This document shows, one piece after another, positions 51,069 to 59,559 of a DNA stretch of 64,000 nucleotides. Both the position numbers and the translations under genes were made by a program. The notes beneath the pieces were generated by a model, which saw only the letters and a program-made list of their open reading frames with translations, was not told the origin of the DNA and searched no databases. Source of the stretch: Candidatus Melainabacteria bacterium. GTDB taxonomy: Bacteria; Cyanobacteriota; Vampirovibrionia; Obscuribacterales; Obscuribacteraceae. Numbering within the stretch: position 1 is the stretch's first letter; each line of letters begins with the position of its first letter. The DNA is taken from NCBI GenBank assembly GCA_003963305.1, contig RXJR01000009.1:183854-247853 (forward strand), given 5' to 3'.

Positions 51069-53249
51069 TTAAGGAATGAGTGCTTGAAGCTTGGAGAAAT
51101 CTGCGATTAGTTTGTAATGAACATCAAGTTTGCGCAAAAGGGCATGCCTGTTGTCGCGAATCTTCTCGTCTTTATCATTCACCATAACACCGTCGAAAAA
51201 TGCGTGCACTGGTTTTGAGAATTTACTCAGTTCGTTTTCCAGCAGAGCATAGTCTTGCTCGGTGTGGAACGTCTTGTGCTCTTTCATTCGAGGCTTCATG
51301 AAATTTGTGTCGAATGTGTCATAGGCGGCGCTCAGAACTTTCTCTGCATCGAGTGAAAGCAGCGCGTCATTAAAGTCAGATTCGCATACTTTGTCACCGA
51401 GAATTTTTCTGACGCGCAATCCGGCGCGCGCAACGTCGAGACCAGCTTCTGTCTTTAGCAGTGTCTCTGTGGCACGACACCGCACTACGACGTTGGGCAG
51501 ATTCCAGAGCGGGTCGCGGGCGGCCAGCACAGATTCGATTACTTCTCTTGCAAAACCCATATCTTGCAGTTTGCCGCGCAGTCTCTGCAGCAGAAACTCG
51601 TGCAGCTCGGCGGTGATTTTGTTTGCGTCATATCCGCGCTTAGAATTTTTCAGAGTCGTATGTTGTTCGAACCACTTCACTTGAGCGGCAATCAATGCGC
51701 TCAGGTTTACTGGTATCTCTTTCAATCCATCGACAAGAACATCGATTATGCCTTGAGCTTGCCTGCGCAATGCATAAGGGTCGCTCGATCCGCTTGGACG
51801 CTTGCCCAGCGCGAACAGCCCGACCAGGTTATCCGTCTTGTCCAGCACTGATGCCAGTTGTCCGACTGTATCAGTCGGGATTGAATCGTCTGTTGAGCGC
51901 GGTGCATAATGCGATGCGATCGCATGCACCACTTCTGGTGGCTGACCTTCCTGCTCGGCGTACCATGCCCCTACATAGCCTTGCAGCTCGGGTAGCTCGC
52001 GCACGAGGTTTGTGACCAGGTCAAGTTTGCATAGTTCCAGAGCTTTGAAGAGTGGCTCTGCATGCTTTGGTTCAAGGTGTACATCTTTGATCAGCAGATC
52101 TGCCAGTGCGACCAGCCGTTCAATCTTAGAGGTGTAACTGCCAAGACCTTCCTGAAAAGTCAGGTTCGAGAGGGCAAGCCTGTGCTCTGACAGCTTGGTC
52201 TTCTGATCGTCAAAGTAGAAGAACCGTCCATCAGCCAGTCGTGCTTTTAAAACGCGTTCGTTGCCTTGCTTTATCTCTGCCTGTGCTTCATCGAGATCGT
52301 TGTTGGCGATAGTGATGAAGTGAGGAAGCAGTGATTTTTTCAAAACTGAATTTTTGTTGCCGTTCGATTCGGTTTGAACTTTCTCTACCGGGAAGTATCG
52401 CTGGTGGTGCACCATGATTGTCTCGATCAATGTGTCCGGCAAATCCAGATATTCTCTGGCGAAATCACCCAGCACCGCGCGGGGCCATTCAGTGATATGC
52501 ACCACTTCTTCGAGCAAAGAGCCGCTCAGCTGCTTGGCTTTTCCGTTGACTTTCTCTGCCAGTTCCTTGACTTGCTTTTCGATTACTGCCTGACGCGCAG
52601 AAGGCTCAACCAGGACCTTTTTGTCTTTCAATTTAGCGACGTATTCGGATGGATTGTTCAGCTCAACGGTTCCCGGCGAAAGAATGCGGTGACCCATAGA
52701 GTGGCGCCCTGCCGTCAAACTTTCTAACTGGAACTCAACTACTTCGTCGTCTAAAAGAGAAACCAACCAGCGAATCGGGCGCGAAAACTTGGTCTCGTAA
52801 GCGCCCCAGCGCATCAAGCGTTCGCCGGAGAGTTGTGTAATCATCTTCGGTACGATTTCTGCCAGTACTTCGGCTGCCGATTTGCCTTCAGTCGTAACGT
52901 TGGCGATTACGTATGTGATACCGCCGTAGTCTTCTCTCTCAAGTTGCTCGACGCTTAAATTGTTTCTTCCTGCGAAACCAGTCGCGGCTGGTGTCGGTGT
53001 GCCGCTCCCGTCAAAGCACTTATCTACCGGAGGACCCTTCACCTTCGATGTCGTTGTGGCCTGCTTGTTTGCAATGTCATTCACAATAATTGTCAGACGA
53101 CGAGGGGTGCTCATTGTCTGCATGGACTGGAATGTGAGGTTCTTGCTCTTCAGCCCGTCCGTCATTAATTGTTCGAGTCGAGCTTCGGCTTCGGGAATGA
53201 ATCCGGCCGGCAGTTCTTCAGTTCCAATTTCAAGTAGATAATTTGGCAT
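51069..53249 (-). CDS. glyS: Glycyl-tRNA synthetase beta subunit
   Basis: The 726-residue protein matches GlyS from MPNYLLEIGTEELPAGFIPEAEARL through the HD-like domain region (VVHAIASHYAPRSTDD, SVLDKTDNLVGLFALGKRPSGSSDPYALRRQAQGIIDVL) to the C-terminal KPVHAFFDGVMVNDKDEKIRDNRHALLRKL, the anticodon-binding end. The alpha subunit glyQ is not in the window, which is unusual because the two are often adjacent. It acts in an alpha2beta2 enzyme that charges tRNA-Gly. Confidence 0.95.
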   Translation of the reverse strand: MPNYLLEIGTEELPAGFIPEAEARLEQLMTDGLKSKNLTFQSMQTMSTPRRLTIIVNDIANKQATTTSKVKGPPVDKCFDGSGTPTPAATGFAGRNNLSVEQLEREDYGGITYVIANVTTEGKSAAEVLAEIVPKMITQLSGERLMRWGAYETKFSRPIRWLVSLLDDEVVEFQLESLTAGRHSMGHRILSPGTVELNNPSEYVAKLKDKKVLVEPSARQAVIEKQVKELAEKVNGKAKQLSGSLLEEVVHITEWPRAVLGDFAREYLDLPDTLIETIMVHHQRYFPVEKVQTESNGNKNSVLKKSLLPHFITIANNDLDEAQAEIKQGNERVLKARLADGRFFYFDDQKTKLSEHRLALSNLTFQEGLGSYTSKIERLVALADLLIKDVHLEPKHAEPLFKALELCKLDLVTNLVRELPELQGYVGAWYAEQEGQPPEVVHAIASHYAPRSTDDSIPTDTVGQLASVLDKTDNLVGLFALGKRPSGSSDPYALRRQAQGIIDVLVDGLKEIPVNLSALIAAQVKWFEQHTTLKNSKRGYDANKITAELHEFLLQRLRGKLQDMGFAREVIESVLAARDPLWNLPNVVVRCRATETLLKTEAGLDVARAGLRVRKILGDKVCESDFNDALLSLDAEKVLSAAYDTFDTNFMKPRMKEHKTFHTEQDYALLENELSKFSKPVHAFFDGVMVNDKDEKIRDNRHALLRKLDVHYKLIADFSKLQALIP

Positions 53250-53413
53250 TGCAACGGTAATCCAGAAACGATAGGACCCTCAATTATACGAGGAGCGGCG
53301 CGATTCCTGGCATTTGCCGAACTTTCTTTACAGCAAGTGGTCAAGAGATTGAGAGAGTATACTGGTTAAAAGTTTGAATCAGTGTCTATTTCGGCGCGTA
53401 CGGTCTCCAGGTT

Positions 53414-54289
53414 ATGCAAATTAATCGAAATCCCAAGCTGATGATTGTGCTCCTGGTGGTTGCCATGATCGGTGGAACGTTGTTTAGCATAGTCTGGGCT
53501 GTCGTCTGGCCCAGGTTCCATACATCTCTGGTGCTGGGCAGCCTGGAGCCACCCGAAAAGGCTGGAAAAGATGAACGGGGCGAGTATTATCGAACTCGGC
53601 TGGAGAAGGCGATCAACAATAAGTTGCCTGCTGAAGTGATTGCGCGCACGGCATTTAATTATGCTGAGTGGTTTCGTTTCGAGAAGTGGAATTATCGGGA
53701 AGCCAAAAAGGCTTACGACCGTTGCGTTGAGTTGTGCAATGTAAAGGATGCAAGCGGGGATGTGCGCACCATTCAAGCAGACGCGATGATCGCGTCTGCC
53801 GACATCGACCACCACTTTTATCTCACTGGTGACGGTAAACCTCCTGACCCCGAGATTGCGTTGAAGGCTCAAAAGCAGCAAATTCAAGCCGCACACGATA
53901 TGGGATATACCAACGACGCCAATGACGTTCAACGGCAGCGTCGCGCACAAGAACAGATTGCCACGTTCTTGAGCGACAACAAAGATTATTCCAGAGCCTT
54001 GAAGTATATAAATGAGGCGGAGGAAGGCGCTAGACGGAACAACGCTTCACCCTACAGTCAAGCATCTGTGATGGTGAGGAAGGCGCGGGCATTGACCGGT
54101 CTGGGAAAGACTGCTGAGGCGGATAAATTATTCATTGCGGCGATCAAAGTTACCGATGATGCTTACGGTGGAGGTTCTGAAGAGAGTGAAAGCTGTTTAC
54201 ATCTCTATTCCGACCCATTGATTCGTGACGGGCAGGTAGAGCGGGGCAACAAAGTAAAAGAGCAGCAGGACGATGACAACGTCTGGTAA
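53414..54289 (+). CDS. Membrane-anchored TPR protein
   Basis: A 291-residue protein with one N-terminal membrane helix (LMIVLLVVAMIGGTLFSIVWAVVW) and a TPR domain in the rest (AKKAYDRCVELCNVK, DYSRALKYINEAEEG, ARALTGLGKTAEADKLF). It probably faces the periplasm. The polar C-terminus is acidic. No other motif is seen. The opposite strand has an open frame that I regard as a shadow. Confidence 0.75.
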   Translation: MQINRNPKLMIVLLVVAMIGGTLFSIVWAVVWPRFHTSLVLGSLEPPEKAGKDERGEYYRTRLEKAINNKLPAEVIARTAFNYAEWFRFEKWNYREAKKAYDRCVELCNVKDASGDVRTIQADAMIASADIDHHFYLTGDGKPPDPEIALKAQKQQIQAAHDMGYTNDANDVQRQRRAQEQIATFLSDNKDYSRALKYINEAEEGARRNNASPYSQASVMVRKARALTGLGKTAEADKLFIAAIKVTDDAYGGGSEESESCLHLYSDPLIRDGQVERGNKVKEQQDDDNVW

Positions 54290-54308
54290 CTTGTAGATTC
54301 GCCTGGGT

Positions 54309-54382
54309 AACCGCTCTGCGTAAGAACTCTGCGTAACAGCTCTGCGTAACAGCCCTACTTACTATTTAGAAAGTAGGGCTGC
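54309..54382. repeat. 13-bp tandem repeats and hairpin at a convergent junction
   Basis: Units TAACCGCTCTGCG, TAAGAACTCTGCG and TAACAGCTCTGCG follow at 54309, 54322 and 54335, with a partial fourth at 54348. The last unit runs into CAGCCCTACTT, which pairs over 11 bp with AAGTAGGGCTG at 54372-54382 (10-base loop). The hairpin overlaps the minus-strand gene's stop and may terminate both convergent transcripts. Confidence 0.75.
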
Positions 54383-55423
54383 TCTGGTTTTGAAGAAATA
54401 CACCTTTTTCTGCCAGGTCTGAATGTCGATGTTTTTTCCTAGTTTGGTGAGAAGTTGCTTAGCAAGGGCCTTTTGATTAGCGAGGATCGCAAATCGCAAG
54501 CGAATGTTCTGAGTGCTTATGCTATCTGGATACTCCGCTAAAATCGCCTGAAATCCTTTGTCTATTCTCGACCATTTTAAGTTGGGAAACTCAGTCATAA
54601 TGTTGTCGTATAAGCCGTAACTGAGTATGCTCCAGGCTAGTCTTGCATAGAGCTTGTCACCATCGGCGCCACCAACTCGGTCCGCCAGTTTGCCTGCATA
54701 GTCGGCCCATTCCGTTTCGCCGCCGTGCCATCGCGGCTGCAAATAATAGACTTGATGAAAGTAGTAGTCACAGCGACCGGGAAATTTTTTTACGGCCTCG
54801 TTGACGAGCTTGTCGTATTGAGCGCGGTCCCAACCTTGCCCGAGAGCGATTCTCTGGGCAAATGAGTAGAGCTTAGGACAGACACTTTTTTGTGCTTTGG
54901 CTTTCTCAAACACTTGAGCACCTTGCGTAAGCCGTTCTGAAAAGACCTTCCAGCCATCAGCCGAGACGGTGTCGGCGTATCCTGAACCTCGGGCGCGCCA
55001 CGCATACGCGGCCCAGTAGTCTACAAGCGCCGCTGGTGCAGTCTTGGAATCAGGATACTGAGTCCACCACTGATTTAAGTCTTTCAGTCTGGTGTTCCAG
55101 TCTTCTTCTGTCGCTGATTCGGGTAAGTCTAGCTGTTCGTAGAAGATGCTGATCGCCGTGCGACCCCGTGCATATTGTTTTTTTGATCTGAGTGACTCAG
55201 CCAGGCTATCGAGAGCCGCGTACTGGTGTTTTTCCATCAAAGCCGGCACAGTCTTGCTGAGTGATTTCTCGACTTTCTCTTCGTCCGGGTCGCCGTGATG
55301 TACCGTCCAACCCAGTGTCGACACTCCTTTCATGCCTGAAATCTCACCTGCCGCGCCTGCAATGACTTGCGTGCATAACAAAGTCGACAGGAGGCTGAAA
55401 GTTAATCCGAAATGCCTTTTCAC
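54362..55423 (-). CDS. Secreted protein, TPR-like helices
   Basis: A 353-residue exported protein with a signal peptide cut near VIAGAAG. The rest is helical and has several TPR-like segments (EKHQYAALDSLAESLRSKKQYARGR, WNTRLKDLNQWWTQYPDS), plus Trp-rich stretches (WHGGETEWADYAG) in the centre. I see no enzyme motif. The start is a GTG. It resembles other uncharacterised secreted TPR proteins here. Confidence 0.65.
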   Translation of the reverse strand: MKRHFGLTFSLLSTLLCTQVIAGAAGEISGMKGVSTLGWTVHHGDPDEEKVEKSLSKTVPALMEKHQYAALDSLAESLRSKKQYARGRTAISIFYEQLDLPESATEEDWNTRLKDLNQWWTQYPDSKTAPAALVDYWAAYAWRARGSGYADTVSADGWKVFSERLTQGAQVFEKAKAQKSVCPKLYSFAQRIALGQGWDRAQYDKLVNEAVKKFPGRCDYYFHQVYYLQPRWHGGETEWADYAGKLADRVGGADGDKLYARLAWSILSYGLYDNIMTEFPNLKWSRIDKGFQAILAEYPDSISTQNIRLRFAILANQKALAKQLLTKLGKNIDIQTWQKKVYFFKTRAALLSK

Positions 55424-55491
55424 TCAATTCCCTTGTGATTCGTGCGCTTCGCACTACAATATTATGTCATTACCTGGCGCTAGGAGTTTGC

Positions 55492-56205
55492 ATGCCACTG
55501 GCAACATTAGACACACCGAAGGGAACCATCAAATTGCATGTCTGCAAGGATGGCACTTTTGAAAATACTGAATGGATCGATCTCTACGAAGAGGCTTTTC
55601 CACCTTCGCAGCGGCAACAACTTGATGATGTGCAGCGCCAGCTGAAAGATGGCGTCATGGAGTTGGACGAGACTCGAGATTCACAAGAAGAAATTTTATG
55701 CATGACGCTTACTGAAGTTTTTGGGGGCGACGAGAGTTCAGAGCCAAACTTGTTGCTCGCTTGCTATACAGCCGTAGCCCATCAAATGCGCGGTCTTGGT
55801 ATCGGTTCGATTCATCGCCGCAAGTTAGGTGAATTGCTCAGCACAGAATATCCCGATTATCTCGGTATCTTCAGTGAGATCGAATCGACTAAAGAGAAGG
55901 GAGTCGATGTGAAGGACATGTTGATTCGCACCAAGCGCAAATCATTTTTCATGAAACTCGGATTGATTCCAGTTGAAATAGATTACCTGTTTCCAAGCTA
56001 TGTTCCAGGCGAGCCACCACTCGAGGGGGAACTGCTCTGGGTTCCTTTTGGACCACCTGAGTTGCAGAAGTCAGTGCTTGAAAAGGTTCTCAGGCGAATT
56101 TATGTCGAGGGATACAATCTAGATCACTCTGATCCACTGATTGAGCGTGTTCTAAAAACAATCAAGCTCAAATCACCCGCATCATCCCTGGTGGCACTTG
56201 GTTAG
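55492..56205 (+). CDS. GNAT-like acetyltransferase fold protein
   Basis: A 237-residue protein. The middle part, LLLACYTAVAHQMRGLGIGSIHRRKLGELLS, fits the V-x-x-x-x-R-G-x-G-[IL]-G acetyl-CoA-binding motif of GNAT proteins, with preceding strands and a following helix. The C-terminal 90 residues have no partner match. TAGGAG seven bases upstream supports the ATG at 55492. It lies 73 bp before the first ATPase gene, so the three genes may be an operon; the substrate is unknown. Confidence 0.65.
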   Translation: MPLATLDTPKGTIKLHVCKDGTFENTEWIDLYEEAFPPSQRQQLDDVQRQLKDGVMELDETRDSQEEILCMTLTEVFGGDESSEPNLLLACYTAVAHQMRGLGIGSIHRRKLGELLSTEYPDYLGIFSEIESTKEKGVDVKDMLIRTKRKSFFMKLGLIPVEIDYLFPSYVPGEPPLEGELLWVPFGPPELQKSVLEKVLRRIYVEGYNLDHSDPLIERVLKTIKLKSPASSLVALG

Positions 56206-56278
56206 ACTGACTTACACGGCGCTAACGACAGAAATTTCTGTCTGTACTTTGATGTCGAACGACTGGCGAGGTTGAATT

Positions 56279-57517
56279 TTGCCGGTTCGTGAATTGCACG
56301 TTAAAGGCTATCGTTCCGTTCGCGATGTACGGCTCAGGCTGAAGCGAATCAACGTTTTGGTTGGACCAAATGGATGCGGAAAAAGCAATCTATATCGTTC
56401 CATGATGCTTATTTCCGCCGCTGCCACCGGCCGTTTCGCTTCCATTCTCGCCAATGAAGGCGGCATGGCATCAGTGCTATGGGCGGGGCGGCACCACAAG
56501 CACGAGAAACCTCGTCTTCTCCTGGAAGTGACGTTGAAAGGCATGAGTTATTCGCTCGAGTGTGGGCGAGTGCCAATTAGCGAACGTCCCCCGGAGCTTG
56601 CCTGTTTTTCGAACGATCCGGATATTAAAGTCGAAGAGGTGAAATATCTCTCTAAAGATAAACCGCCGGTCAGTCTGGTCAAGCGCGTAAAGGGTGGAAT
56701 CACTGCGCGCAACATGGATGGCCGGCGAGTGCAATATCCGCTTTCGGTGCACGGCAATGAATCAGTGTTGTCTGGGCTGCGAGAGCCACAGAAATTTCCC
56801 GAGTTGTCTGCGCTGCGACAGGAATTTTTGAGCTGGCGCTTTTATCATCATTTCCGCACTGATATCGCTTCTCCCTTGCGTCTGCCTCAGGTTGGAGTGA
56901 TGACGACTGTTCTTTCAGATGATGGTTTGGATGTAGCTGCGGCGCTGGCGACGATAGAGGCGATCGGCGATGCATCGGCTCTGGAGCGGGCAGTCGATGA
57001 TGCATTTCCCGGTTCCAGGCTGCATATAGAGTCCAATGCTGGTGAGTTTGCCTTGAGGCTGCACATGCCAGGCTTCAACAGATCATTTGATGGTCTGGAA
57101 ATTTCGGACGGCACCTTGCAGTATCTCTGTCTTGTTGCGGCTCTGCTTTCGCCTCGCCCTCCAGCATTGCTCGCTTTGAACGAACCTGAAACGAGTATTC
57201 ATCCTGACTTGAGCGAAGCACTGGCGAAGCTGATCGTGCTAGCCTCTCGAAGATCCCAGATCTGGATTACGACTCACAGTTATGAACTGGCCAAATTTAT
57301 CGCCATGCATGGCGGAAACGAGCCAATTGAGCTGGAAAAGAGAAATGGTGCGACAAGAATCAGAGGCAGCGGTCTGATCGATCGAGACGAAGATGAGCCT
57401 GTGGAAAGCGAGCCTGATGGAGATTTCCTTGATCCGGATGAACCTGAAGAAGATGAACAGCCTGAGCTGATGCAGGAGCAAGATGATGACGACGACGATG
57501 ACGATGATGATTATTAG
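56279..57517 (+). CDS. AAA ATPase (RecF/SMC-like), first of a tandem pair
   Basis: A 412-residue ABC-type AAA_21 ATPase. Walker A is NVLVGPNGCGKSNLYRSM, the signature-like motif SDGTLQYLCL, Walker B LLALNEPETSIHP (Asn where most relatives have Asp) and the switch His in TTHSYELA. The C-terminus from about 365 is an acidic tail that ends in ten Asp and a Tyr. The start is a TTG with GAGG seven bases upstream. The next gene is a clear paralogue. There is no nuclease domain. Function is unknown; such stand-alone proteins resemble COG4637-type ATPases. Confidence 0.85.
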   Translation: MPVRELHVKGYRSVRDVRLRLKRINVLVGPNGCGKSNLYRSMMLISAAATGRFASILANEGGMASVLWAGRHHKHEKPRLLLEVTLKGMSYSLECGRVPISERPPELACFSNDPDIKVEEVKYLSKDKPPVSLVKRVKGGITARNMDGRRVQYPLSVHGNESVLSGLREPQKFPELSALRQEFLSWRFYHHFRTDIASPLRLPQVGVMTTVLSDDGLDVAAALATIEAIGDASALERAVDDAFPGSRLHIESNAGEFALRLHMPGFNRSFDGLEISDGTLQYLCLVAALLSPRPPALLALNEPETSIHPDLSEALAKLIVLASRRSQIWITTHSYELAKFIAMHGGNEPIELEKRNGATRIRGSGLIDRDEDEPVESEPDGDFLDPDEPEEDEQPELMQEQDDDDDDDDDDY

Positions 57518-57530
57518 GGAGCAGAAATAA

Positions 57531-58655
57531 TTGTCGCTTATTGATTTTAAGGTTTCGGGATATCGGTCAATTAGAGACCTGTGGCTCAAGCTGCGCCCTG
57601 TCAATGTCATCGTTGGTCCGAATGGCTGCGGTAAGAGCAACCTGTACAGGTCGATGTATTTACTGCATTGTGCGGCTCGTGGTGAGCTCGCGCAGGCGTT
57701 GGCCGAAGAAGGCGGCATGAGTTCAGTGGTGTGGGCCGGCAAAAAAGGTAAGCACGATATCAATGCTTTGAGCTTGTCGATGAGGTCGGATAAGTACGAG
57801 TACACGATGGTTTGCGGCCCGGCTGGTGAAGTCGGCAAGCCGGAGATATTCAAGCTTGACCCTGAAATTAAGAAGGAAGATATTTTCCTTTTGAAAGATG
57901 GTCATAAACATTCGTTGATCAAGCGACGAAAGTCTTTTATCGAAGCACGGGATGCTGCCGGTAACAAGCTTGAATATACGATGAAAGTTCTGGATAACGA
58001 GTCTGTTCTTTCTGCCCTGCGTGATCCGGTCAAATTTCCTGAACTGTTCGCTTTACGTGAAGAGATGCTGAACTGGCGTTTTTATCATCATTTCCGTACA
58101 GATGCTGAGTCACCGCTGAGGAAGAGTCAGATTGGTGTAATGACTCCCGTATTAGGTCACGACGGCAAGGATATCGCAGCAGCTTTTGAGACAATCCGCG
58201 AGTGTGGAGATGTGGAGTCGCTAACCGAGGCTCTTGAGGGAGCCTTTCCCGGCTCAAAAGTTTTCGTCACCACCAATGGTGCGCGAAGAGTGTTGAGTAT
58301 GATGAGCAAAGAATTTGGACGTCCGTTCGATGCCCAGGAATTCTCTGACGGCACTTTGCAGTACATATGTCTTGTGACGGCGTTGCTTAGTTTGCGAGCG
58401 CCTACACTTCTGGCTTTGAACGAACCGGAGGCAAGCCTTCATCCGCAGTTGTTCCAACCCCTGGCGCAGCTGATTGTGCGAGCTTCTGCCGATACTCAGA
58501 TTTGGTTGACGACGCATTCCACAGAACTTGCTGATGCAATCTTAGAATTGGCCGGGTATGACGCTCTGGAACTGCAGAATGTGCAGGGCGAGACGAGGCT
58601 GAAAGGCGCAGGACTAGGTGGTTACAGAGAAAATGACGATGTTGAAACAAGCTGA
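57531..58655 (+). CDS. AAA ATPase (RecF/SMC-like), second of a tandem pair
   Basis: A 374-residue paralogue of the preceding gene product; both contain NVIVGPNGCGKSNLYRSM-like Walker A (NVLVG in the first), WRFYHHFRTD, SDGTLQY, LLALNEPE and TTHS blocks. It lacks the long acidic tail. It also starts with TTG (AGGGAG nine bases upstream) 13 bp after the first gene. The pair may act as a heterodimer, since SMC/RecF ATPases function as dimers; this is inference. Confidence 0.85.
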   Translation: MSLIDFKVSGYRSIRDLWLKLRPVNVIVGPNGCGKSNLYRSMYLLHCAARGELAQALAEEGGMSSVVWAGKKGKHDINALSLSMRSDKYEYTMVCGPAGEVGKPEIFKLDPEIKKEDIFLLKDGHKHSLIKRRKSFIEARDAAGNKLEYTMKVLDNESVLSALRDPVKFPELFALREEMLNWRFYHHFRTDAESPLRKSQIGVMTPVLGHDGKDIAAAFETIRECGDVESLTEALEGAFPGSKVFVTTNGARRVLSMMSKEFGRPFDAQEFSDGTLQYICLVTALLSLRAPTLLALNEPEASLHPQLFQPLAQLIVRASADTQIWLTTHSTELADAILELAGYDALELQNVQGETRLKGAGLGGYRENDDVETS

Positions 58656-58665
58656 ACGTGCAGAC

Positions 58666-59409
58666 TCAGTTCTTTTGTTTATTGCCGTGTTTCAATTCCC
58701 ATTCAATACCTAATCCCAGCACCAATACGATAGTAGCCAGCACCGTGGGCAGTGCAAGCGCTCTCAATCCAAAGGCTTGTTCGCAAACGGCGCCAACGAA
58801 ACAGCCCAGCGAGAACCCTATGATTACAGGCAGTGTTCGTCCCCCACGCAATCGGGCTTCATGGACTTCATGCGCATCTGCATTGAGGATAAGCGTTCCC
58901 ACGTCGACCGAGAAGCGTGTCACATTGGTCGTCATAATGGCTGTCGAAGGAGCATTTTGTATTGCTATTTGTGCCATAGCATTTTGCACCGCCATTGCTG
59001 AAACACCCAGCATTCCTGCAAAAACTGTTACGAGCTGACCTTGTTGCGGGTGCTCGCCCGACATCAAGCAAAGAATGTGGAATCCGGCTATGCACAACAA
59101 TTGAAGCAAGAGCAGCAGTCCCAGTGGTCCTGCATGTTTCAAGATCAGGCGACCGGCGAGTACGCGTGTGCCGCATACAACGATGGCGAAAAATGGTATC
59201 GAGAGAACCTGTGATAGATGTATCGGTTCATGAGAGGCAAGATGGGTGCAAATCAAGACCAGGTTGCCAGTGATGTGGGCCGTAAACAAGCCATCCAGAC
59301 CGAGATAACCGATGACGTCTGTGGTTCCGGCGACGAGACTTAGCAGAAAGAGCAGAACGCGTACTGAAGGTGCATCGGCAGATGGTATCTCGCGGTTTGC
59401 AGTTGTCAT
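58666..59409 (-). CDS. DUF1275 (YoaK-type) membrane protein
   Basis: A 247-residue multi-helix membrane protein of the YoaK/DUF1275 family: VAGTTDVIGYLGLDGLFTAHITGNLV at the start, AMAQIAIQNAPSTAIMTTNVTRFSVDVG in the middle and six or seven predicted helices. The family's function is not established. I prefer the ATG at 59409, with GAGGAA upstream, over the in-frame ATG at 59457. It converges with the ATPase pair and diverges from uvrA2. Confidence 0.88.
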   Translation of the reverse strand: MTTANREIPSADAPSVRVLLFLLSLVAGTTDVIGYLGLDGLFTAHITGNLVLICTHLASHEPIHLSQVLSIPFFAIVVCGTRVLAGRLILKHAGPLGLLLLLQLLCIAGFHILCLMSGEHPQQGQLVTVFAGMLGVSAMAVQNAMAQIAIQNAPSTAIMTTNVTRFSVDVGTLILNADAHEVHEARLRGGRTLPVIIGFSLGCFVGAVCEQAFGLRALALPTVLATIVLVLGLGIEWELKHGNKQKN

Positions 59410-59482
59410 TGATTCCTCGATCCTGGTCCTGAACAGACGAAGGCTCCAAGGTATCATGCTATTGTTTAGTCGCGTTCGGCTA

Positions 59483-59505
59483 AATTGTCCGCCTTAATGA
59501 CAATT
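59483..59505. promoter_or_regulatory. Inverted repeat upstream of the class II uvrA
   Basis: AATTGTC at 59483-59489 and GACAATT at 59499-59505 form a perfect 7-bp dyad with a 9-bp spacer, in the 150-bp divergent gap between the DUF1275 gene and uvrA2. With one bulge the arms extend to GCTA...TAGC. This is the shape of a dimeric repressor site. The regulator is unknown, and it does not match the classical LexA consensus that I know. Confidence 0.4.
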
Positions 59506-59559
59506 AGCAAGCGGCCTTAGCTGCTTGAGCTAACTGCCGGTGGAGTCCCGTGAATCCCG

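Noticed and set aside
53366..53950. 194-codon frame on the minus strand
   Set aside because: It lies opposite the TPR gene with strong TPR coding signal and gives no recognisable protein; treated as a shadow.
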